A stretch of 64,000 nt of DNA, taken from Prostheceraeus crozeri. Taxonomy: Eukaryota > Platyhelminthes > Polycladida > Euryleptidae. Below, piece by piece: positions 1-8,072 of the stretch (position 1 is the first letter of the stretch; every line of letters starts with the position of its first letter). The stretch lies in the NCBI GenBank assembly GCA_907163375.1, contig CAJQUW010003216.1, positions 1 through 64,000 on the forward strand, written 5' to 3'. The position numbers and the translations under genes are program-made. Under the pieces are notes generated by a model. That model saw only the letters and a program-made list of their open reading frames with translations, ran no database searches and had not been told where the DNA came from.

Positions 1-533
1 GAAACATTTGGCAAATGTCTCCAATAAAACTTTCTAACACTGTGAAAGTAAGTTACAAGACATTCTCCACTGTGCAGTAAAACCTTTTCGATAAAACTTT
101 CTAATGCTGCTGTGAGTTCGGTCAGTCATACAACTTCAATGATGAAACTTTATTTTCACAAACGTGCGTCGCGGTAAAACTAGTTGACTACACTGACACT
201 TACATTTTATGACATGTGTGTTTCATAAAACATCATGATCAAACTTTTCTAACTATACATCAACCTGTGTAGCAGTAAAAACTTTTGTACAACTTGATAC
301 ACTTTCTGACGACGTTCACAAGATCTTATTCACTACTAAAGAGAGAAGTCTGTAATGTGTTGCATGTGGTGCAAGGGTGGCCTCCCATTTCATTTCATCC
401 ATCATTTTTCTTCCCCTCTGCATTCCATATCCGAAGATATGTGGCGGGCTTGGGATCGCTTTAGCTGCATTAGAAGGTTGGTCCTTAAAAGAGCCCATGG
501 GTCGTTCTCGGGGTGATTGGAGGAATATGGGAC
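1..533. other. Non-coding 3' flank of the coiled-coil gene (element A)
   Basis: No gene is supported here. Bases from about 337 to 515 closely resemble 27497-27667 in B and its mirror in C, which lie just downstream of the same gene, so this is the shared 3' UTR/flank. The first 330 bases hold only A/T-rich sequence with repeated 'aaaactttctaa' words. Confidence 0.5.
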
Positions 534-1667
534 TCAAGCTTGCCGCTTCGTCTCCGGCTCGTTGACGGAAGCAGGTGGGCGCTTCTCATTGATATCTGTA
601 AAGAAAGAAGTTGTTAGTTATCATCTTGACTTCTAAGTTACTTGTTTTAACTTACAAAGCTTCTCCGGACGTGGTTCATATAGGAATCCGGTGATGTCTT
701 CCGAGTGGTTGAATGTAAAGTGAAGACAGTCAACACACTTCTTCAGCCTGGAGTAACACCGCTCACCTCTTCCTCGCTCGTAGAGAAGTGGCTCCGCTAT
801 CACCTCTCCCCTCTTGATTGGGATGTGTAGACGACTTGATCTCTGTCGCTTCTTATCACTGTCTTGTACCTTGCAATGTAGCTCCTGATTGCTCTCAATC
901 ACCTTCCCCAACTTCCTCCGCAACCCTTCGATCTGCCCTTCCTCTCCCATCCGCGTCATCTCCTTCTCTCTTTTCTCCTTCTCAACTAGCAAGCCTTCTT
1001 CTCTCGCATTGCGCGACAGGTTCTTCAACCTTTCACGCTCCAACTCGCCTTCTTTTTCATTTAACGCCTCCGTCACCTTCTTCAGCTCCTGTGTCATTCG
1101 CGAAAAATTCTCTGATTTCTGCTTATAGTAGAAAGTATCTTCCTTCCACTTAGCAAGATCTTTTTCCAGCTTTTCATGCTTAGCAAGCAGTGGTGGACGA
1201 TCTTGAAATGTGCGGCATTGAGTTACAATTCCGCTACTTCTCGCTGACTCTGTCTCGCTATCGAGATCAACTTTGTTGGATCCTTCCTCAGCCTCCCCTT
1301 CACTCTCGCTACTGGTCTCGCTGAGATCAGAAACCGACTGTGGTGCTGACTCGCTCAGGGCTGGAGTAGCTTCTGGTGGTACAATTGCAGCGACTGCCTG
1401 CTGATTTTCAAGCGTCTTCAGTTCTATGGCAAATAATCTTTCTTTCTTTGCCTCTGTGAGCTCTTCCTGCTCACATTCGCTGTGTGTGGAGTGCCATTCC
1501 GTTGGTGACTCTAATAGACGGGAAACTTGGTGTTTGCTGCAAAAGTAGCGCAGCCCAACAACCTGCCTCTTATTCGCACACTTGTGCTTTTTAAATCCGT
1601 CACTCTTAAATACTTTTGAGCAGAAGGACAACTTGTACGTTGTTCGCACATTTGCGGCTTTAGGCAT
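534..1667 (-). CDS. Coiled-coil zinc-motif protein of element A, spliced (unknown function)
   Basis: Function not recognised. The ATG at 1667 is preceded by an acceptor-like 'cacttcag', so a 5' UTR intron is possible. The N-terminus has Cys/His pairs (FCSK..., KHKC), the middle is acidic (Ser/Glu-rich) followed by a long Lys/Glu heptad region that should form a coiled coil, and the C-terminus has a compact domain with 'VDCLHFTFN'. A 60-bp intron (596-655, gtaagt...tttacag) in phase 1 leaves a 20-codon last exon ending at TGA 534-536. The homologue in B (27683-28812) has the same order of parts, 'VRCLHMTMN' in place of 'VDCLHFTFN', and a phase-1 intron at the same place, although the two proteins are otherwise hardly alignable. 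I infer a rapidly evolving element protein. Confidence 0.6.
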
Positions 1668-1713
1668 TTTTCTGAAGTGAAATGGGAAAAACAATGATTA
1701 TAAGTCCGTAAAC

Positions 1714-1800
1714 GTTTGATAGCAAACGATTGATTCGTAGTTTATAAAATTCCTGATTTATGAAACTCTAAAGACTGTTCGCATTCGTTTGATAGCAAAC
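1714..1800 (-). promoter_or_regulatory. TTTGATAGCAAAC repeats upstream of the coiled-coil gene
   Basis: Two perfect copies of GTTTGATAGCAAAC lie at 1714-1727 and 1787-1800 inside a longer duplicated segment. Related words occur at 2177-2186 and 2402-2411, and in B (28839-28850, 28904-28915) and C (35596-35607, 35660-35671), always upstream of the coiled-coil gene. I infer a regulatory binding site. Confidence 0.35.
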
Positions 1801-1910
1801 GATTGATTCCTAGTTTATGAAACTCTAAAGCTTCTTAACAAACTTTGTCAGAGCACTCACCATTCGTCTTGCAACTTGAAACAGGAGTGAAGACTAGAGA
1901 AAAGTCGCGG

Positions 1911-1918
1911 TTTATATA
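1911..1918 (-). promoter_or_regulatory. TATA box of the coiled-coil gene (A)
   Basis: On the minus strand TATATAAA lies about 245 bp upstream of the ATG at 1667. A transcript starting just downstream would carry the TTTGATAGCAAAC repeats in its leader, together with the acceptor-like site next to the ATG. Confidence 0.35.
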
Positions 1919-2176
1919 CCCAGCGAGCACAAAGCCATGATTCAGACCTTCCTTATTTGGCCGTGCTTTTGACTTGACAACAGCAGTTTTACCATGTATG
2001 GGCATCGGCAGTCACCTTGCTTTCCGTTACCAACTCCCAACACAAAGACGGATTCCCCTATGACGCGAAAAGGTTTGACGTCAATGCCTGCAGTAACCAT
2101 CTCATTTTTACCAAGTTACAATGACAAACGATAGACGTTGCCAACCTGGATTACTGAGGCTAGACGAAGAAGGCCT

Positions 2177-2380
2177 GATAGCAAGCCAGCAACCGTTTGG
2201 GTGTTAAGCTCTTGAATCCGTTACAGGCATTACTCAGAGGGGATCTTATCCCAGCTCCAAGGCCTCGACCCACAAATCCAACCTCGGGCGGACAGAGCGT
2301 GCGTCATGTCACTGTGTTGGTATCCGGGCCCCGATTGTGACATAAAAAGCGGGGAGTTATTTACAAGAGGAAACATCCCA
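2177..2380 (-). other. Highly conserved block with a 37-codon micro-ORF (copy A)
   Basis: About 200 bases are roughly 94% identical by eye to 28905-29105 in B and 35380-35605 in C, although the neighbouring coding region of A has diverged almost beyond alignment. On the minus strand a 37-codon ORF (2230-2343) is open in all three copies and ends in 'SRPWSWDKIPSE'. The few differences inside it are mostly replacing, so protein-level selection is not shown. It could be a structured RNA, a replication or packaging element, or a recently converted segment. Confidence 0.5.
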
Positions 2381-3219
2381 AGTCGTTGCTTTGATCAGCT
2401 TGATAGCAAGCCGTAGAGAGCTTGATTCACCAGCGTTTTGCAATGGAGATGTTTAGAGGCCACCCATGACAAGATAGCTAAGACTCAACCGATTGGCGTT
2501 CAAAGTGCTACGTTGAGAACTGTGTCAAATGCCCAACATGAGACATGAGTTGCCCCAGCGGTTTCGGTCTAAACTATGACACACTCCCTTGCCACACTCA
2601 TCACTACGGCATCGTCCGCCGTCCCGAAGGAACACCCTGTCAGTGGAATATTACAGCAAAACTCTCCGTGTCTTGCTCGCTTTCAGTGAAAAGCCGCTTA
2701 TACCATGACAAGACTGGCTCAGACATCATTAAAGATGCTTTCATTGACTTCAGCAGGGTCGAAAACCCAAGAAAACCTCCAAAACTAGTGAATTTAAATT
2801 TTTCAACTTTTTAGCACTACTTATGACATTTTATAAGTAGTCTATCACTTAGGGCAGGTCAATAGCGACCGAACCTTTTTTGAATCAAGTCAAACGGACT
2901 TGTAGAAGCAAAGTTACAAGCCTTAAAAGTTTTGGAGTCTTTTATTGCCTGGAGACGAAGGCCATCTCCTGGCTAACCTCTAAGTCTGACGGCTTAGCTG
3001 ATATCACCAATGAAATTTTCGAAGTCGGTTTCTTACAGAAACCTGGAATTTGGAATGTCCGAAGCTATCATCGGAGCTCAGAGAGACGACCTACCTTTGA
3101 CAATCTCTCGTATGAATGACAAGTCTCTGTCGGTTCCCAGCTTATATAGTGTGTGGCGATCAGCTGATGACGTAATACCCATCATCCAAATCTTTAAATC
3201 CGTCTATCTCCGATTCTAG
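2381..3219. other. Non-coding region of element A
   Basis: No supported gene. Bases 2755-2935 resemble 29170-29310 in B (A/T-rich sequence with 'ataagtagtct', then 'gaatcaagtc...gacttgtagaagcaaagtta'), so this is the shared subterminal spacer of the family with extra sequence inserted at about 2400-2750. Confidence 0.4.
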
Positions 3220-4567
3220 TGCTCCGATTGATCTGGAAATTCACCATTTTAATGTAGAATTTGATGCTGAATCCGAATCTGGCCTCTGTTTTCCCACCCA
3301 ATGCTTCTTTTTGGCTCTACAGTAGGCAGCCATCGCAAAAATTCTAACTCGTTTTTCGGAAAATGATGAAAAATTTATTCTCTCCGATGGCTTTCAAATA
3401 TACCATGCCGAAGCAGAATTCGACACTGATTCCAAATCTGGTCTCTGTTTTCCCGTTCGAGGCTTGCTTCACCCGCTAGAGCGATTTTCATAAACATTCT
3501 AACTCTGTCGTTTTTCGCCAATGTCCCAAATTTTCAATAACGTCTCACCTCTAAACGAAGGCAGAGTGGAACAAGCCATGTTTTCCACTGAATTTGTCTC
3601 ATTCTTAGCTTTCAAACGAGCTATTGCACGACTTTCTACGATCTCTCACACCAAAGTTGGAAGTTTAGCAGGAGGGGGGGGGAGTCAGAACTTTTTCTCT
3701 CCGATTGAGTTGGGAAGAAGTTCCTACACCCAAAATTGGTCAAAACGTCCAAATTTCCACTCCGTTTTCCCATCCGAGCATTCCTTCTGCCCGAAAAATA
3801 AACTTTCTCATCCCAAAACATCCAAAACCCGACTTTTCCAACTCTGACGTTTTCCTGACATTTTCCTCCCTCAACCCAAGAAAATTAGACCAAACTGAGC
3901 TTTCCACTGCATTTTTCTCATTCTCAGCTTTCAAATGAGCTATTACTCGACTTTCTACGATTTCTGACACCAAAGTTGGAAGATCGCTGCCGAGGGGGGG
4001 ACTTCTTCAAAACTTTTTCTCTCCGATGTCGCTGGAAACATCCCTCCTAACCTAACATTTCACGTAGATTCCGAATCTGGCCTCCGTTTTCCCATCCGAG
4101 AACTCCTTCTGCCCGAAAAATGGACTTTCTCATCCCAAAACCACTAAACCCCGCCTTTTTCCAACTCTGCCGCTTTCAGAGATTCTACCCCTTGCCTCCC
4201 AGGAAAACTCCTCCCGCCTTCCTTCCCCACCCAAAATTTCAAGTAGATTCCAAATCTGATCTCCACTTTCACATCCGAACCCTCCTTCATGACGATTTCC
4301 AACTTTTCTCATCCCAAAACCATCAACATCCACCCTTTCCTCACTCTATCCTTCCCACATTCCACCCCTTCTCCCTTCCGAGATTCCACTCCTAGCTGGA
4401 AAACTCCCGCCTTCCTTCCAGAGGGGGGGGTAGGGACCTGTTTCCTCCTCTCGGACCCATTCCTCCCAGCACATCCTTGGCCATTTCCTTCCTCTCTCCA
4501 GAGGGGGGGGGGTTAAGTCAGCCTGATGACTCATCGTTGCACATTTTGTGCTTGAATTTGGGATGGG
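3220..4567. repeat. Degenerate G-rich terminal repeats of element A
   Basis: Diverged copies of the same repeat module that ends B and C: 'tctctccgatt', 'gaatccgaatctggcctc', 'cccatccga', 'caaacgagctattgcacgac', then runs of 8-10 G after 'ccaga' or 'ccga'. G runs occur at about 3673, 3993, 4421 and 4501. The ORFs inside are by-products of the repeats. The right edge directly abuts the TIR of B and does not match it. Confidence 0.6.
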
Positions 4568-5127
4568 AGTAGTAAGAAAACGGCGAACAGCCGACCGGCG
4601 CCCCCCTCTGGAACGACAGTGTCGTGGTCGGCCGCCGTGGTGCTTTGAGTCTGACTCCCCCCCTCTGGAACGACAGAGGTCTGCCGTGGTCTGCCGGCCA
4701 AGTTGGTCCGAAAGGTTCGCTGACGTCCCCCCCTCTGGAACGACAGAGTGTCGTGGTGGACTTGGGCGACCGCCAGGTTTTGTCTTGAGGCTATAGTGTG
4801 TGATGTTTTTCGTGCAATCTGATGAATGTTGGGTTGAAAATGGGCTGTTTCGAGTGGAAGCAGTGCTCGGATGTGAAAACGGAGGCCAGATTCGGATTCA
4901 GCGTGAAATTCTGCATCGGTATGGTGAGTTTCAAGTCAATCGGAGAGAAAAATTTTCGCTGACGTCCCCCCTCTCGGCACCGACCTTCCAACTTTGCTTC
5001 CAGTGGACGGATTTTGTCGTGCAATAGCTCGTTTGAAAGCTAAGAGTGAGACAAATTCAGTGAAATACACGGCTTGTTAATATCTGTCTTCGTTTAGATG
5101 TGAGACGCCATTTAAGATTTTAGGTCG
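4568..5127 (+). repeat. Left TIR of B
   Basis: Matches the reverse complement of 30470-31028 nearly base for base. It contains three stem-loop modules (starting at about 4601, 4657 and 4727): a C run, then CTCTGGAACGACAGAG, which can fold on itself. A further C run preceded by GCTGACGT lies near 4965. Confidence 0.85.
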
Positions 5128-5519
5128 GAGCTCGCTCACCTGAAAAATCCTAAGTGTCAGAGTGGCTTTGTATGGGCAAAATTTTGAAAATTTTCCAAAG
5201 TGTCGCATTTCGACCTGGGACCTTTACCAAAACATTTTTCATCCTATTTCGCTGACGTCCCCCCCCTCGGCACCGACCTTCCAACTTTGCTTCCAGTGGA
5301 CGGATTTTGTCGTACAATAGCTCGTTTGAAAGCTAAGAGTGAGACAAATTCACTGAAAGACACGGCTTGTTAATATCTGCCTTCGTTTAGATGTGAGACA
5401 CCATTTAAGATTTTGGGAGATTGGCGAAAAACGACAGAGTTAGAATTTTGGACGTTTTGGGCTGTAGCGTCAAAACGAAGCATTGGATGGGAAAACGGAG
5501 GCCAGATTTGGAATCAGCT
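5128..5519 (+). repeat. Subterminal repeat modules, left end of B
   Basis: A second pass of the terminal module, including 'cgctgacgtcccccccctcggcaccgacc' words at about 5250, in the same order as 29820-30150 of the right end. The modules continue beyond the TIR proper and are more numerous in C (54040-55100). Confidence 0.6.
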
Positions 5520-5531
5520 TGATGTTATTGT

Positions 5532-5578
5532 CCAATGAGGATCATCATCCAATGAGAATCAAGCATTTCTATATAAAT
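5532..5578 (+). promoter_or_regulatory. CCAAT-CCAAT-TATA promoter of the leftmost gene
   Basis: CCAAT occurs at 5532-5536 and 5549-5553, and TATAAAT at 5572-5578, about 100 bp before the leader ATG at 5680. The PolB promoter has the same layout (two CCAAT boxes, then TATA), as does the mirror site in C. Confidence 0.55.
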
Positions 5579-5679
5579 AGCGAGCCTTCCACAGTGAGAA
5601 TCATTCCATCCTTGAATCACACGAGTGACGGATGCACATTTTCTCTCTCTCTACTTCCCTGTTCTATTATCGAACTAAA

Positions 5680-6454
5680 ATGGTAAGTCGCTACTTCCCT
5701 CCCTCTCCTCCCTTGAACGTAAACTTAATACAATCTTTTTCATTTTCAGGCATCTACTCCATCTGCTGCACTAGTAGGACAAAATGGCGGTCAAACGTTA
5801 CAAGGTTCGCTACGATCAGATCATCTACAACTGAGGCCAGTGGAAGAAACAACCAAGGTACATAATCCTACACCGCTACAGCGTAAATTTAAACAACTCT
5901 TGTGTTATGACGATCATAGAGTAGTACTCCAAACGGGAATGCTCCCTTCCACGGATGTCAAGATAATGCGCAATCAGTATGGGGACTACATACTGATCCC
6001 CGTGAGTCCGTACATTCGCCGCCAACTTGATATTATTGAGGAGTACGTGACATTAAATATGGACATTCCTACTCCTCTTGCTCAAGAGTGGAAGGCGAGA
6101 GATGACAAGGATACTCCCTATAGAAAGATTTGGGATGGTAATCACATTTGCCTACCGGTATCACATTGGTGTACTTACTATAAGAAGGAGGGAGATCAAT
6201 CAATACCCATCAGATGTGATGAGCTCGGAGAAGGTACTTGGGATATCCTTTTCAAAGTGAATGGGCTATATTATGGTAGACACAAGGATAATAAAATAGC
6301 CTCTCTCTCCATGCATATGGAATCCATCCTATATATTCCAAAACCACCCAACGTGGATGACATAATTGATCAAATCCTTAACAGCAGTGGTACGAAGCGC
6401 AAGTCGGAGAAGAATGCTGCATCAAAACGCAAATCAAAGAAGGAGAATTACTAG
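5680..6454 (+). CDS. Spliced early-position protein, unknown function (235 aa)
   Basis: Not recognised. Exon 1 supplies only the ATG (5680-5682), and the intron is 5683-5749 (gtaagt...cattttcag). Exon 2 continues in frame from GCATCT at 5750, adding 30 residues before Val-Glu-Glu. The body (about residues 32-205) has aromatic/charged motifs such as 'PVSHWCTYYKKEG', and the C-terminus is Lys/Ser/Arg-rich, like a nuclear localisation tail. The copy in C is intact with few substitutions, which supports a real protein. The ATG-intron architecture and the start 'M-AST' match those of PolB. Confidence 0.65.
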
Positions 6455-6488
6455 TCCTTTCCTAACTCTACCCTATGACAATTCGCTT

Positions 6489-6614
6489 ATGTGCTTTGAG
6501 TGTCGTAGACGTGGTCTTATTAGATACATTTTATTTCTTCGTTGCCATCATATCATTTGTGTATTTTGTCGTGAAAAGCATCGATGTAATTCTTCATTTT
6601 GTAATATGTTATAG
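6489..6614 (+). CDS. Small RING-like cysteine protein (41 aa)
   Basis: A 41-residue ORF with a compact zinc-ligand pattern: CFEC, then RCHHIICVFC, then C...C near the end. The spacing resembles the core of a RING finger. The copy in C (52935-53060) keeps every Cys and His while changing other residues. It lies between the first gene and the exonuclease, inside the long intron suggested for the exonuclease. A free-standing start at 6489 is assumed. Confidence 0.4.
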   Translation: MCFECRRRGLIRYILFLRCHHIICVFCREKHRCNSSFCNML

Positions 6615-6648
6615 AACGTTTCCTTAGATGTGTAAATTTCCGTTTTAG

Positions 6649-7197
6649 GCTTCTATCATCATTTTTATGGATTGTGAGGGTGAACCTGTACAGGAGCTCA
6701 GTGCTATTGCCATGAACAATTGGACATATCAGATTGTTAGTGTCTATCATCAACATGCCAACTGTGATCCCAATGTTGATCAATGGGCGACAAAACACAT
6801 TCATGGACTTAATCTGAAATATTTACAAGACTATGGCTTTTCTTGTGACAGTGCTCTTCTTATTGACTTTAAACGATGGTTAGCTGCTTTCAATGTTATA
6901 CGCATCTTTTGTAATAATCCTGGTAAGGAGAGGAAAGTATTTCCCAATTGAATCATTGATGATATTTTGCTCCCGCCTTGGGATAGTAGAGTGAATCAAC
7001 ACTATCATGAAGTCACGAAACTTTTTAAGGATTTGTCTGTTCCTATTTTGTCTGTTCGTTGTAGTAGCTACGTTCATAACCAATGCTTCTTTCCTCCTTA
7101 CCTCAACACTGCCAAAGTCCTGTATGGTTATCATTGCTCGCTGTATGATAGTTACCAGCTGTATCTATTTTATCTCTTTCAAACCATTGATTTATAA
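6649..7197 (+). pseudogene. DEDDh-type exonuclease-like gene, broken in B
   Basis: Counterpart of the intact gene at 52349-52900 in C. A good acceptor (ccgttttag) precedes 6649, and the exon opens GCT-TCT and runs in frame through 'SIIIFMDCEGEPVQELSAI'. That is a hydrophobic strand ending in D-x-E, as in DnaQ/DEDD exonuclease motif I. Near the C-terminus 'HCSLYD' fits the H-x4-D motif III. The ATG at 6667 would remove the motif I strand, so the true start probably comes from a spliced leader ATG such as 5680-5682. B carries TGA at 6949-6951 plus loss of one Asp codon, so the product is truncated after about 95 residues. Confidence 0.5.
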
Positions 7198-7284
7198 TGC
7201 ATGCTTGTTACCGTTATTCAATAAATGTTACTATGAGAAGAGTTGTTGTTTTCATACAATGGATGGGTTAGTTAAAGGGCGATC

Positions 7285-7695
7285 ATGTCTTTCTCAAATG
7301 ACTGCGGAACATTACATTTTCATAGGCAAAGTTTAAAAGGAGCTGTTCAAGATTATGTGATAAATTTTCATAAAGATGAGACCGACATCGAAGCAGTGGT
7401 CGATGATGCTAGCACTCTATTTCTAGAGTTAATGAATACATTCTCTCATAGCATTATCATGGCGCGATTAGTTGCGAAAATTAAGTTTAGTCATTTTGGA
7501 AAGGAAGAGGTGGAAAGTCGCTCTTTCCATTTTGCTTCTTATTTAATGGAAGTGGTAGATCACCCCAAAAAATTTTTTAAAAGACATAAGATAAAAATTG
7601 CTGAACGTCTTAACGCATTTAACAATCATGGCAGCAGTCTAGTGATTGAAGCGATTTCAGATATTCACATTCAACTTTCCATAAAGGAAAATTGA
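7285..7695 (+). CDS. Stand-alone homologue of the PolB N-terminal domain (136 aa)
   Basis: No named family recognised, but the C-terminal half (residues ~60-136) aligns by eye with the region that precedes the exonuclease domain in the PolB of this element (24,900-25,250) and of element D (32,330-32,580). Each has a helical start, 'KIKF' or 'KIKY', and then 'FN-H-S-LV...I...EN'. I infer a protein derived from, or interacting with, the polymerase N-domain. It is intact in B and frameshifted in C. The stop is just upstream of the next gene. Confidence 0.5.
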   Translation: MSFSNDCGTLHFHRQSLKGAVQDYVINFHKDETDIEAVVDDASTLFLELMNTFSHSIIMARLVAKIKFSHFGKEEVESRSFHFASYLMEVVDHPKKFFKRHKIKIAERLNAFNNHGSSLVIEAISDIHIQLSIKEN

Positions 7696-7697
7696 AA

Positions 7698-8021
7698 ATG
7701 CAGTGGTACTTGATTGTAGCACAACTGGTTTTCGAGCTATGCCTGCTCACTCTCGAAGTATATTCCTTCTGTACATGTGTCTATTATTTAGAAGAGGCTA
7801 GCAAATTCATATCTTCAAAAAGACTTGCTATAGACATCAGTAACGGTGAAACTATGTGTTGTGATGTATGTAAGCGAAAGGATGGAAATGAAAAGCGCAT
7901 CTTCAAGAGATGTAAGCATGCTTTTTGTCAACGCTGTTTCATACGTAATTGCATTCAACTTTGCAAATGTAGCCACTGTGATATTGCTCATTTCGAGTGT
8001 CACTTATGTCGCAATAGTTAG
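7698..8021 (+). CDS. Membrane-anchored RING-finger protein (107 aa)
   Basis: Residues ~3-30 form a hydrophobic segment suited to membrane insertion. Residues ~55-105 hold a RING-like array: CCDVC, then RCKHAFCQRC, then CKCSHC, with a further CHLC near the end. By family knowledge this layout suggests an E3 ubiquitin-ligase type protein acting on host factors, which is inference. The start chosen is ATG 7698, two codons inside the longer open frame. The copy in C is intact, with one residue changed. Confidence 0.55.
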   Translation: MQWYLIVAQLVFELCLLTLEVYSFCTCVYYLEEASKFISSKRLAIDISNGETMCCDVCKRKDGNEKRIFKRCKHAFCQRCFIRNCIQLCKCSHCDIAHFECHLCRNS

Positions 8022-8072
8022 TACCTATGCAAATGTGGTAAAGATAGGTTTTAGCAAAGACTAACACGGAAA

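Noticed and set aside
818-1153. Plus-strand ORF opposite the coiled-coil gene of A
   Set aside because: Ser/Pro-rich antisense shadow of a Glu/Lys-rich coiled coil; no start context and no conservation.
2545-2814. 89-codon ORF in A
   Set aside because: No homologue in B or C, no motif, in a non-coding spacer.
3521-4534. Several ORFs of 60-108 codons in the terminal region of A
   Set aside because: Low-complexity products of degenerate G-rich repeats.
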